Origin: UBA9300 sp964577305 | Lineage (GTDB): Bacteria; Bacteroidota; Bacteroidia; Bacteroidales; VadinHA17 | Assembly (NCBI GenBank): GCA_964577305.1 | Contig: CAZNYS010000018.1 | Coordinates: 1-53,152 of the forward strand | Direction of reading: 5' to 3' | Length of the DNA stretch: 53,152 nucleotides | Shown: in pieces, positions 8,257 to 16,284 of the stretch | Layout of the letters: every line of letters begins with the position of its first letter | Position numbering within the stretch: position 1 is the stretch's first letter | Position numbers and translations under genes: made by a program | Notes under the pieces: model-generated | Database searches by the model: none | The model's input: the letters and a program-made list of their open reading frames with translations, nothing else | Told to the model about the DNA's origin: nothing

Positions 8257-9756
8257 ATGAAATTTCTATATAAGATTATATTATTACTATCGCTTATTTC
8301 CCTGTTGGGAACAAGCGCCTGTGAGAAGGATATTCCCCCGGAAAATGAAGAACCTGTTGTAGAAGAGCCTGATGAAATCAGCCTGTTCATATATGAAGGA
8401 CTGAAAGACGTCTATCTCTGGTATGATAAAGTTGATAAACTCAGCAATGGTTACTTTGACACAACTGAAGATTACTATAAATACCTGAATAACTTTGGTA
8501 TTGACTTCGAAAGTCTTTTCCATGATCTTCTTTACCAGCACGGGACAATAGACAAATGGTCATGGATCGTTGACGACTGGGAGGAATTGGAAAATTCATT
8601 TGCCGGTATTTCCAAATCAATGGGCTATGATTTCAGGCTTGTACAGCTTCAAGGCTCGGAGGACCTTTTTGGTTTTATCAGGTATGTACTTCCTGATTCA
8701 CCTGCAGAGGATGCAGGGTTAGAACGTGGCGACCTCTTTCTTAAGGTTAACGGTGAGCAGTTAACGATTAGTAACTACATGGACCTTTTGATCAATAATG
8801 AAAGCTATTACCTCACAAAAGCAACCATATCAGGTAATATAATATACACAGCCGATGATACTGAAGTGATGACAGCCGTTGTCCTGCAGGAAAACCCTGT
8901 ATATTACTATGACGTATTGGACATTGGTGGAGTACCTACCGGTTACCTTGTTTATAATGCTTTTACTTCGGATTTTGATATACAGCTTAATGAAACATTT
9001 GATTACTTTAAAAACCAGGGTGTTGGAAGGCTGATACTGGATCTCAGGTATAACGGAGGCGGTTCTATTCAGACAGCTATTTACCTTGCAAGCATGATAT
9101 TCAGTACAGATGATACAAAAATATTTACGGTATCTGAATGGAATGATAAATACACTGCCTACTGGAAAGCTACCTATGGGCCAGATGTACTGAACTATTA
9201 CTTCACAGACGTAATTGAAGAAACTGAAACAACGTTGGAAACACCAATTTCTAATCTGGGTTTAACCGAATTATATGTTATCACGACAAGATCGACAGCT
9301 TCCGCTAGTGAGCTGGTAATAAACGGACTGGAACCCTATTTTGATGTAAAGCTGGTAGGTCAGAACACTACTGGTAAATATGTAGGGTCAATTACTGTAA
9401 AGGATTATGACAGCCAGGGTCATCTGAATAACAATCATAAATGGGCTATGCAACCCATAGTGCTCAAGCTTGTCAATTCCGCAGGTGATCCTTACGACCT
9501 TACTGATCTTGCATATGTTAACGGGCTGCCACCTGACTTTGAAGCCACTGAAGACTATACAAACCTTCTGCCTTTTGGTGATGAAAATGAACCATTGCTT
9601 CAAGCAACTATCGATTATATACTGGGTACCAAGTCTGCCATTGCAAAACCACAGCTTGTGGAAGGGATCGATTATAAAGTGATAGCTGATTCACGTGATT
9701 TCAAACCACTCAGCAAGGAAATGTACCTGGAAGGGGATTTCAAGCCAAGAAGATAA
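8257..9756 (+). CDS. S41 family C-terminal processing peptidase, lipoprotein
   Basis: This 499-residue protein starts at the ATG of MKFLYKI. That gives a lipoprotein signal ending in LLGTSAC, and an upstream TTG start would spoil it. Residues of about 120-185 form a PDZ domain (GFIRYVLPDSPAEDAGL, then GDLFLKVNG). The S41 catalytic core follows: LILDLRYNGGGS, then TTRSTASASELVINGL with the nucleophile Ser in ASASE and the general-base Lys in NTTGKYVGS. It should cleave proteins near the C-terminus at the cell envelope. The fold is a typical Bacteroidota lipoprotein S41 peptidase. The stop codon lies inside a long hairpin. Confidence 0.88.
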   Translation: MKFLYKIILLLSLISLLGTSACEKDIPPENEEPVVEEPDEISLFIYEGLKDVYLWYDKVDKLSNGYFDTTEDYYKYLNNFGIDFESLFHDLLYQHGTIDKWSWIVDDWEELENSFAGISKSMGYDFRLVQLQGSEDLFGFIRYVLPDSPAEDAGLERGDLFLKVNGEQLTISNYMDLLINNESYYLTKATISGNIIYTADDTEVMTAVVLQENPVYYYDVLDIGGVPTGYLVYNAFTSDFDIQLNETFDYFKNQGVGRLILDLRYNGGGSIQTAIYLASMIFSTDDTKIFTVSEWNDKYTAYWKATYGPDVLNYYFTDVIEETETTLETPISNLGLTELYVITTRSTASASELVINGLEPYFDVKLVGQNTTGKYVGSITVKDYDSQGHLNNNHKWAMQPIVLKLVNSAGDPYDLTDLAYVNGLPPDFEATEDYTNLLPFGDENEPLLQATIDYILGTKSAIAKPQLVEGIDYKVIADSRDFKPLSKEMYLEGDFKPRR

Positions 9757-9797
9757 AAGTCCTTAGACGCGCCAATGGTGCGTCTCTACTTTTATCT
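9751..9797. terminator. Long hairpin spanning S41 stop codon, probable bidirectional terminator
   Basis: The outer arms AGATAAAAGT and ACTTTTATCT pair perfectly. Inside, AGACGCGCC and GGTGCGTCT pair over 9 bp (one G-T) around loop AAT. The stop codon TAA of the S41 gene is in the left arm. T-rich sequence follows on the plus strand, and the converging HAD gene ends 22 nt beyond. The inner AGACGC...GCGTCT palindrome resembles a widespread intergenic repeat type. Confidence 0.65.
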
Positions 9798-9818
9798 TTA
9801 TACTTTTGTCTTTCGTCT

Positions 9819-10418
9819 TTACCAGGAGTATTCGTACCATCCCCTTACATCAACAGGATGCATGCCTGCCGTCTTTGCTGCCCTTATTCCCAGGTCACCA
9901 TCCTCAAAAACCATTATTTTCCCCGGAGATATACCCAGCAATTGAGCACATTTAAGAAAAGTCTCCGGATCAGGCTTATGATTGATTACATCGTCAGCTG
10001 TAACTATATGATCAAAATAATCCCTCATTCCTATTACTTCAAGAGTGCGAATAACAGTATCCCTGTGACCCCCAGTGCCGAGTGCCATAGGTATTATTCC
10101 ATGATATTTTCGCACAATATCAGCAACAGGCTTAACCTCTTTAACCAGGTGCTGCATATTTATGAAATTCTCCTTCTTTCTTTCTGCAATAATATCAGGA
10201 TCAATAATGCCTTCTTTTGAATAGTACTTTATCACTGCATATGCAATATTTTTCCCAGGGGTTCCGGTGAACGATCTCAGAAACTTACTGCTCATATCCA
10301 TACCGTAGCTCTGGCAAGCCTGTTTCCATGCTTTCATATGTAATGGCATGGTATTAGCCAGTGTTCCATCAAGATCAAAAATCAATCCCTCAATATAATC
10401 AGGTATTTCTAATTCCAT
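9819..10418 (-). CDS. HAD-superfamily hydrolase, beta-phosphoglucomutase/sugar-phosphatase-like
   Basis: This 199-residue haloacid-dehalogenase fold protein of subclass I has motif I FDLDGTLANTMPLH (nucleophile and acid Asp near residues 15-17), motif II in MALGTGGHRD, motif III Lys in INHKPDPETF and motif IV FEDGDLGIRAA. The TMPLH cap contact is typical of YqaB/beta-phosphoglucomutase-like phosphatases acting on sugar phosphates such as fructose 1-phosphate. The exact substrate is not determinable. It converges on the S41 protease gene and stands alone. Confidence 0.85.
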   Translation of the reverse strand: MELEIPDYIEGLIFDLDGTLANTMPLHMKAWKQACQSYGMDMSSKFLRSFTGTPGKNIAYAVIKYYSKEGIIDPDIIAERKKENFINMQHLVKEVKPVADIVRKYHGIIPMALGTGGHRDTVIRTLEVIGMRDYFDHIVTADDVINHKPDPETFLKCAQLLGISPGKIMVFEDGDLGIRAAKTAGMHPVDVRGWYEYSW

Positions 10419-10446
10419 ACTCCTCTTTTATTGAAGCCACTAAGAT

Positions 10447-10473
10447 AAAAAAAAGCCCGCTCTTAGCGGGGCT
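10447..10473 (-). terminator. Intrinsic terminator with stop codon in loop
   Basis: On the minus strand AGCCCCGC, a short loop and GCGGGCT form a GC-rich stem followed by eight U residues. The TAA of the upstream SRPBCC/GyrI gene falls in the loop, so the last codons of that gene form the 5' arm. Confidence 0.8.
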
Positions 10474-11482
10474 CTTTCACCGGAAAAACTATTTCAGTTT
10501 TCCATTTCGATTCATCGGGTTCAGTACTGGGATCACTATGATAAAACTCCCAGGATTCCCACGTTAGTGTATATCCCATTTTCTCTGCTTCCTCCATTAA
10601 CTTATTATAAGAAGCTTCAAAGTCCTCATAAGGACCAGTATGGATACCACTTATACCTTTAAACCCTTCAAAGTCAACTGCTTTGATTTCTCCCATGCTT
10701 TCAGCGGTACCGGTCAGAGGTATCCCGGCCTTTACTTTTGTAACTCCTGTGCTTTGATCATAGTCATAATAATATGAAAAAGGTGGTCCCGCAGGTTCCA
10801 GTCCCTGTGTATTAACAGCCTCCATGATCAATCCGAATAACCTGGACATAAGATCTGACATTTCTTCAATTGTACCCTGACCCTCAGCAATAATTGCATG
10901 TATCGGGGGATACTCCTTTAGTTCGATATCCGTCAATCTTGACATCTCCACTCCATTCTCTTCAAGAAATGTCTTTAAATTCGCCAAACCCTTTTTAAAA
11001 CTCTTCGTTGCAGCACCCTTGTAAAATTGATTCATCAGTTTCATAAAAGGATTCTTTGATTCAACTGATAATGACCAGGTAACAAGTGTTTTGCCTTCAG
11101 ATTCCTGAAAGTCCCAGTAAACAACTCCAGGTTTGTCTTTCTCTGTGTTGAACCAGAGATAGCTTTTAACAAACTTACCTGGAACAACAGAATCAACCTT
11201 CATTTTACCTTTCCCGAGTTTTTCACCTTCCCAGATATACTCTGATCCCACAAAACCAGGTTCGGATGTGATTGTAACTTTTGCATCAGGATCCTTTTCA
11301 AGCCATGGGTCCCATGCCTGGCGATTTTGAAAAGTTGCCACCGAATAGAACACTTGTGATGCAGGAAGATTAATCTCTTCACTTGCTGAAGTTTTCATTT
11401 CCCCGGGCATGAACAATCCAATCAGAAAGACCAGTCCCACAATTATCAGCAGGACAATAATGATCCATTTTACAACTTTCAT
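10463..11482 (-). CDS. SRPBCC (polyketide cyclase-like) plus GyrI-like effector-binding protein
   Basis: This 339-residue protein has three parts. Residues 5-25 are a membrane anchor (IIIVLLIIVGLVFLIGLF). Residues of about 30-175 are an SRPBCC/polyketide-cyclase ligand-binding domain (VFYSVATFQNRQAWDPWLE, then VYWDFQESEG). Residues of about 185-339 form a GyrI/AraC effector-binding fold (YPPIHAIIAEGQG, GIHTGPYEDFEASY, then KWKTEIVFPV). Both domains bind small hydrophobic ligands; no DNA-binding or catalytic site is seen. It diverges from the TetR gene, suggesting but not proving joint regulation. Its terminator overlaps the coding end. Confidence 0.8.
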   Translation of the reverse strand: MKVVKWIIIVLLIIVGLVFLIGLFMPGEMKTSASEEINLPASQVFYSVATFQNRQAWDPWLEKDPDAKVTITSEPGFVGSEYIWEGEKLGKGKMKVDSVVPGKFVKSYLWFNTEKDKPGVVYWDFQESEGKTLVTWSLSVESKNPFMKLMNQFYKGAATKSFKKGLANLKTFLEENGVEMSRLTDIELKEYPPIHAIIAEGQGTIEEMSDLMSRLFGLIMEAVNTQGLEPAGPPFSYYYDYDQSTGVTKVKAGIPLTGTAESMGEIKAVDFEGFKGISGIHTGPYEDFEASYNKLMEEAEKMGYTLTWESWEFYHSDPSTEPDESKWKTEIVFPVKEPR

Positions 11483-11572
11483 AATTATCAGGTTTTCGTT
11501 TAAAAATATTAATCAAATATATTGTATTATATTAAAATAATATGAATATCTAAATAAGATATGCACTTTAAT

Positions 11573-11623
11573 CTTGTTTGGGAATATGATAAAACATATA
11601 TTTGCATACCAAACGGTCGGTTT
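11573..11623 (+). promoter_or_regulatory. tetR promoter and overlapping operator dyad
   Basis: TATATTTG at 11597-11604 fits the Bacteroidota -7 element, with CTTG 20 nt upstream as -33. Immediately before the ATG the imperfect palindrome AAACGGTCGGTTT (11611-11623) covers the predicted transcription start. Such ACCGACCGGT-like dyads are common operators of TetR repressors, so self-repression is likely. The message would have a leader of about 13 nt. Confidence 0.6.
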
Positions 11624-12226
11624 ATGAATGAAAGTAAGAAACATATTATAAAGGAATCATTAACACTTTTTCTCCAAAAGAGCTATAAAGAAGTGACAAT
11701 GAATGACATCATTAAAAAAACAGGTTTATCTAAAGGTGCATTCTATCATTACTTTAATAGCAAAGAAGAATTATTCAAAGAGATAGCCTATATGGTTTTT
11801 TCGATGGGAACTATCGATTACAGCAGCTTTGGTCAAAAATCTCTTCTCGACTTCTACAACCAGTATCTTGAAAATGTATGTACTTCGTTTCAAAGAATCG
11901 CAAATCTGTTTGGTCAATCCCGAAAAGGGGATTTGTCATTTAACATCTTCCTTATAATATTTGAGGCTATAAGCCGTTTCCCCGAGTTCTTGAAACTGGA
12001 ACTGGAACTATATAACCAGGAAGTAAAAGCCTGGGAAAAGACTATCAGGTTAGCTCGCCTTTCAGGCGAAATAAAATCTCAGTCAAGCAACCGTCAAATT
12101 GCAGAATTATTCCTTTACTGTAATGATGGAGTATTTATCAGGTTTCTTAATAACAACAAAAGCAGCAGCTACGAAAACGATTTGAGAAACGCATTTAATG
12201 TAATTTACCTTAATCTGAAAGCATAA
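11624..12226 (+). CDS. TetR/AcrR family transcriptional regulator
   Basis: This 200-residue repressor has an N-terminal helix-turn-helix (KKHIIKESLTLFLQKSYKEV, then GLSKGAFYHYFNSKEELFKE, about residues 4-55) and a helical ligand-binding C-terminal domain. The start at 11624 is preferred over an ATG 63 nt upstream, because the promoter -7 box and the operator-like dyad lie within that upstream segment. It precedes the two ABC exporter genes by 74 nt and probably controls them together with itself. The inducer is unknown. Confidence 0.88.
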   Translation: MNESKKHIIKESLTLFLQKSYKEVTMNDIIKKTGLSKGAFYHYFNSKEELFKEIAYMVFSMGTIDYSSFGQKSLLDFYNQYLENVCTSFQRIANLFGQSRKGDLSFNIFLIIFEAISRFPEFLKLELELYNQEVKAWEKTIRLARLSGEIKSQSSNRQIAELFLYCNDGVFIRFLNNNKSSSYENDLRNAFNVIYLNLKA

Positions 12227-12300
12227 ACTTTTTCAATGATTGAAAAACAGGCATATAACCAATTCTTATATTAGAAATCTTTAAGTGAGCAGAACACAAT

Positions 12301-13218
12301 ATGAAAAGTATCATAATAACTGAATATTTATCCAAGTACTTTAAGGATGTAAAAGCTGTCTTAGATCTAAACCTGCATCTTGATAAAGGAGAAATATATG
12401 GATTTCTCGGGCTTAATGGTGCCGGAAAAACAACAACCATAAGGATGCTCCTTGGTATGATACAACCATCAGGCGGTAATGCATATTTAAATGGTATAAA
12501 AGTAAATTCCTCTCATAATGAAATATGGGAAAAAGTAGGATACCTTGTGGAAATACCGTATTCCTATCCTAATCTTACTGTAAAGGAGAACCTTGAAATA
12601 ATAAGACATTTACGCTTTATAAAAGATAAAAAATCTGTTGACAGTATCATTGAAAAGCTTCAATTACACCATTACAGGAACAGGAAAGCAAAACATCTCT
12701 CGCAGGGTAATAAACAAAGACTTGGACTGGCAAAAGCCCTGATTCATCATCCAGAAATTTTAATCCTGGATGAGCCAACAAGTGGTTTAGATCCTTCAGG
12801 TATACATGATATACGTGAAATGTTAATAGATATGGCAGCTAACCATGGAGTCACAATATTTATTTCAAGCCACATACTTGGTGAAGTCTCACTTTTTGCC
12901 AGCCGCATAGGCATAATTCATCATGGTAAACTGGTAAGGGAAATAAAAAAGCATGAATTGGATATCCTCTGCGAGAAACAACTTCATGTTCAGGCAAAAG
13001 ATTTAATGAAAGCTGTAAATATCATACGTTCCAGGGGTTATAAGGAATGCAATCTAAGTGGAGATAAGATCATTATCAAAGACAAAGATGCAATTGATAA
13101 ACCAGAGGAGATTGCCACCCTCCTTGTAAATAACGACTCCCCTCCTACATGTATTCAGGTGGCGGAGGAAAACCTTGAATCATTCTTCCTGAAAACTATC
13201 AAAATAAACCAAGGATAA
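12301..13218 (+). CDS. ABC transporter ATP-binding protein (BcrA-like exporter)
   Basis: This 305-residue ATPase has Walker A GLNGAGKTTTIR (about residue 39), signature LSQGNKQRLGLAKAL (about 138), Walker B ILILDEPTSGLDP (about 157) and a switch His in ISSHILGE. The C-terminal ~80 residues form the accessory region typical of BcrA/CcmA-type exporters for peptides, antibiotics or lipids. It ends one base before its partner permease starts. It follows a TetR gene, which fits an inducible export pump. It is not the missing ATPase of the metal importer: its family is ABC-2 exporter type. Confidence 0.9.
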   Translation: MKSIIITEYLSKYFKDVKAVLDLNLHLDKGEIYGFLGLNGAGKTTTIRMLLGMIQPSGGNAYLNGIKVNSSHNEIWEKVGYLVEIPYSYPNLTVKENLEIIRHLRFIKDKKSVDSIIEKLQLHHYRNRKAKHLSQGNKQRLGLAKALIHHPEILILDEPTSGLDPSGIHDIREMLIDMAANHGVTIFISSHILGEVSLFASRIGIIHHGKLVREIKKHELDILCEKQLHVQAKDLMKAVNIIRSRGYKECNLSGDKIIIKDKDAIDKPEEIATLLVNNDSPPTCIQVAEENLESFFLKTIKINQG

Positions 13219-13219
13219 A

Positions 13220-14002
13220 ATGAATCGTTTTTATAATGTTCTAATAACAGAATATAAAAAGCTTCGTAGGGCGAGAGTTCCTTTGATAACATTTATCTTC
13301 TTTATATTCATCCCCTTTATGATGGGATTACTAATGTACTTAGCCCAGCATCCTGATATAGCTTCTAAGCTTGGGATTATTGGAATTAAGGCTTCTTTGT
13401 TTGGTGAGAATAACTGGAATACATATTTCATACTTTTAAATCAGATTATAGCTTCAATAGGAATTATTGGTTTCGGATTTATCACTTCATGGGTCTTTGG
13501 CCGAGAATATATGGATCACACTTTACAAGATCTTCTGGCATTACCTGCTTCACGCACTTTGATAGTAGTATCCAAATTTGCCATCGTTATCCTCTGGAGC
13601 ATTTTTCTTTGCCTTGTATTATTCTTTGCAGGACTGGTCATTGGTTATATAATAAATATTCCCGGCTGGTCAGAACAGGTTTTTCATGAGAACCTATACC
13701 GGTTTTTCATAATCTCAGTTTTGACAGTATCTCTAAGCTCTCCAGTTGGGTTTATAGCATCCTTTGGGAAGGGGATAGTTGCTCCTATTGCTTTTGTGAT
13801 CGTAATGCTTATCCTTGCACAATTTGTGGCATTGGTGGGCTGGGGGCCATATTTCCCATGGTCAATACCGGGTGTTCATTCCGTAGCTGATGGCACCAAA
13901 GGTATGCAGCTGGTTTCAGCCAGTTACATCATTATCATTATTACATTTATTGTTGGATTTATTGGTACTATTACATGGTGGCTACGTGCCGATCAACCTT
14001 GA
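13220..14002 (+). CDS. ABC-2 type transporter permease
   Basis: This 260-residue membrane protein has about six hydrophobic segments and the YDHTLQD-like motif FGREYMDHTLQDLLALP (about residues 93-109), which is typical of ABC-2 permeases of the BcrB type where the coupling region faces the ATPase. It follows the ATPase gene by a single base and should form a dimeric export channel with it. The substrate is unknown. Confidence 0.87.
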   Translation: MNRFYNVLITEYKKLRRARVPLITFIFFIFIPFMMGLLMYLAQHPDIASKLGIIGIKASLFGENNWNTYFILLNQIIASIGIIGFGFITSWVFGREYMDHTLQDLLALPASRTLIVVSKFAIVILWSIFLCLVLFFAGLVIGYIINIPGWSEQVFHENLYRFFIISVLTVSLSSPVGFIASFGKGIVAPIAFVIVMLILAQFVALVGWGPYFPWSIPGVHSVADGTKGMQLVSASYIIIIITFIVGFIGTITWWLRADQP

Positions 14003-14190
14003 ATTAAAATATTGGCCCGGTAAAGGTATTTTTTTCGGAATCCTGATCCCTGGTTACCATACAAAGCCCTGGTCAAGGCAAATATATTTAAAACTGTAAA
14101 CGGAACCCGGAACCCTAATCCCGGAACTCTCAATCCTGATTATGTCTGACTGTTTTTTTGTATTTTTAAGCCACCTTAAAAATCGTATCC

Positions 14191-15342
14191 ATGAGAATAA
14201 GCAGAAAAAAATTCATTGCTTTAGCCGGATTGGCCGGTACCTCAATTATCCTTCCCGGGAGCAATATATATCCTTATAAGAAAGGATTCAAAGGAAATGA
14301 TATCAATGGTAAAGCATCAATTACTTACAGAAAAATTAAGCTCAATCTGGGCCATACATGGACTATCAGTCGAGGAAGCACTGACTTTAAGGAGGATGTA
14401 TTTGTTTTTTACGAAAAAGACGGCATTACAGGAATAGGCGAAGCCTCACATATGACAGGAGCAGGTCAGAATGCTTACAGGACAATTGAAGAACTGAAAA
14501 GAATTATACCCGTTTACCTTGAAGCCGATCCATTTAAGTTTTATAACCTGACAGATAAGGTGAATGAAGAGATCGAAGAGATATCACCGGCAAAAGCAGC
14601 ACTTGATATAGCACTGTTCGACTGGCTTGGAAAAAAACTTAATATCCCTGTTCACAGGTTATTTGGACTTGACCCGGATAAATATGTGGATACATCATTC
14701 TCTATAGGATTTGATAAACCTGAAATATTGAAACAGAAAGTGCAGGAAGCTGATCCTTACAAAATTTTAAAGGTCAAATTAACAAACAGGGATGACGAGG
14801 AAATAATAGAAACCATCCGGCAGGTTACTGACAAACCAATCCGGGTTGATATAAATGAGGGATGGATAGATAAAGAGGAAGCTATAAGAAAAATTGAATG
14901 GCTGGCAGGAAATGGTGTTGAGATTGTTGAACAACCAATGCCTGTGAGCATGATTAAAGAAACTAAATGGCTTAAAGAAAGATCGCCTTTACCAATTATT
15001 GCAGACGAAGCAGTGAATACATCTAAAGATATATTACCGGTTGCAGAAGCCTATGATGGGATCAATATAAAATTAATGAAGTCAGGTGGTATTATGGAAG
15101 CATTCCGGATGGCCATTATTGCAGGCACCCTCAATCTTGATATAATGATTGGCTGTATGATAGCATCATCTGTGGCAATAAGTGCAGCCGTACAACTGCA
15201 GCCTCTCGCAAGATGGCTTGACCTGGATGGCTCCCTGCTCATAAGCAACGATCCATTCACAGGATCCCGGTTCCATGACGGACACTGGATTATGCCTGAA
15301 GAACCGGGTATAGGAGTTAAGGAAATGCCGGTAAGCAGATAA
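14191..15342 (+). CDS. Dipeptide epimerase (L-Ala-D/L-Glu epimerase type), enolase superfamily
   Basis: This 383-residue protein belongs to the muconate-lactonizing subgroup. It starts with a Tat-like or twin-basic signal (ISRKKFIALAGLAGTSIILPG), so it is probably exported or lipid-associated, which is unusual for this enzyme. Catalytic Lys residues sit in LKVKLTN (KxK, about 193) and INIKLMKSGG. Metal ligands lie in VDINEGW (Asp), IVEQPMP (Glu) and ADEAV (Asp). It would interconvert dipeptide epimers during peptidoglycan recycling. The gene starts about 190 nt after the ABC permease, and the next gene follows 29 nt downstream. Confidence 0.85.
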   Translation: MRISRKKFIALAGLAGTSIILPGSNIYPYKKGFKGNDINGKASITYRKIKLNLGHTWTISRGSTDFKEDVFVFYEKDGITGIGEASHMTGAGQNAYRTIEELKRIIPVYLEADPFKFYNLTDKVNEEIEEISPAKAALDIALFDWLGKKLNIPVHRLFGLDPDKYVDTSFSIGFDKPEILKQKVQEADPYKILKVKLTNRDDEEIIETIRQVTDKPIRVDINEGWIDKEEAIRKIEWLAGNGVEIVEQPMPVSMIKETKWLKERSPLPIIADEAVNTSKDILPVAEAYDGINIKLMKSGGIMEAFRMAIIAGTLNLDIMIGCMIASSVAISAAVQLQPLARWLDLDGSLLISNDPFTGSRFHDGHWIMPEEPGIGVKEMPVSR

Positions 15343-15371
15343 TAACTAATTAAAAAGGGAAAATTAAGGGC

Positions 15372-16151
15372 ATGCAAATAAAAGTGAGTAAAGAAAGTCT
15401 GGCAGAAATCAAAAACTGGTTTGCTGACTATGTGGGTACCTTTAAAAAAGGTGACCCCGAAATACAGGAAAATATAGAATTGAAGGAAGATCATACCAGC
15501 AGGGTATGCAAAGAGATCCTGAAAATAGGGGAAAAGCTGGGATTAAATGATGACGAGTTGCGGCTGGCTGAAATAATAGCATTACTGCATGATATAGGTC
15601 GTTTTGAACAGTATTCACGGTACAAAACTTTCATGGATAGTAAATCCGAAAATCATGCTGAACTGGGTATAGATATACTGGAAAGGACCGGGTTGCTTAA
15701 ACAATTTAATGATACAACGCAATATTTGATAAAAAGATCGATAAAATATCATAATTATCCTTTCTTGCCAGTGGAAGAAACGGAAACCTGCCTATTCTAT
15801 TCAAAACTTCTGCGTGATGCTGACAAGCTAGATATCTGGAAAGTTGTCACAGATTATTATCAAAGGAAAGACGGGAAAAGAAATCCAGCACTTGAACTGG
15901 AACTACCTGACACTCCCGGATTTTCAGAAGAAGTATTAAGGGACTTAAAAAATAGACAAGCCGTACACATGAAAAATGTCAGGAACCTGAATGACTTCAA
16001 GCTGCTCCAGGCAGGATGGATCTTTGATATTAACTTTAAACCAAGTCTTGAACTGGTAAAGCAACGCCGTTACCTTGAGAAAATAAAAGCTGCCCTGCCG
16101 GAATCAACTGAAATTGACGAGATTTTTGATTTTATAAACAATAATTCATAA
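15372..16151 (+). CDS. HD-domain phosphohydrolase
   Basis: This 259-residue protein has the HD motif. An N-terminal helix carries His in KEDHTSRVCKEI, the metal-binding HD dyad is in IALLHDIGRFEQY (about residue 73), and later ligands lie in IKYHNY and LLRDADKLDIW. This spacing (H...HD...D) matches metal-dependent phosphohydrolases. The substrate, nucleotide or otherwise, cannot be assigned. It lies 29 nt after the epimerase gene and may share its message. Confidence 0.8.
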   Translation: MQIKVSKESLAEIKNWFADYVGTFKKGDPEIQENIELKEDHTSRVCKEILKIGEKLGLNDDELRLAEIIALLHDIGRFEQYSRYKTFMDSKSENHAELGIDILERTGLLKQFNDTTQYLIKRSIKYHNYPFLPVEETETCLFYSKLLRDADKLDIWKVVTDYYQRKDGKRNPALELELPDTPGFSEEVLRDLKNRQAVHMKNVRNLNDFKLLQAGWIFDINFKPSLELVKQRRYLEKIKAALPESTEIDEIFDFINNNS

Positions 16152-16154
16152 TTA

Positions 16155-16269
16155 CTCGCTCCCACCAGCCACAATCACAGCCTGTCCCGAAAAGCTCTTG
16201 CTTTTCGAGGATCCTCGAATCAAAGATTCGGGACTCGTGAGCTCGCCCCGAATTCTCAGGGCTCGGTTC
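16155..16269. repeat. 115-bp hairpin-cluster repeat, copy 1
   Basis: This element matches 29152-29266 over 115 bp with about ten differences and no gaps. It is a chain of short palindromes: GAAAAGC/GCTTTTC, CGAGGATCCTCG, GAATC-AAA-GATTC, CGAGCTCG and CCCCGA/TCAGGG. It lies between the converging HD and transketolase genes. No coding content. It looks like a dispersed REP-like element and may also end transcription. Confidence 0.75.
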
Positions 16270-16284
16270 ATGATTACCTGCTAA

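Noticed and set aside
12301..13218. Exporter-type ABC ATPase as the missing subunit of the metal importer
   Set aside because: It belongs to the BcrA/CcmA-type group and is paired with an ABC-2 permease one base downstream, so it serves the exporter.
15051..15494. 147-codon minus-strand frame
   Set aside because: It spans the end of the epimerase and the start of the HD gene on the opposite strand. It has no domain, and both sense genes are well supported.
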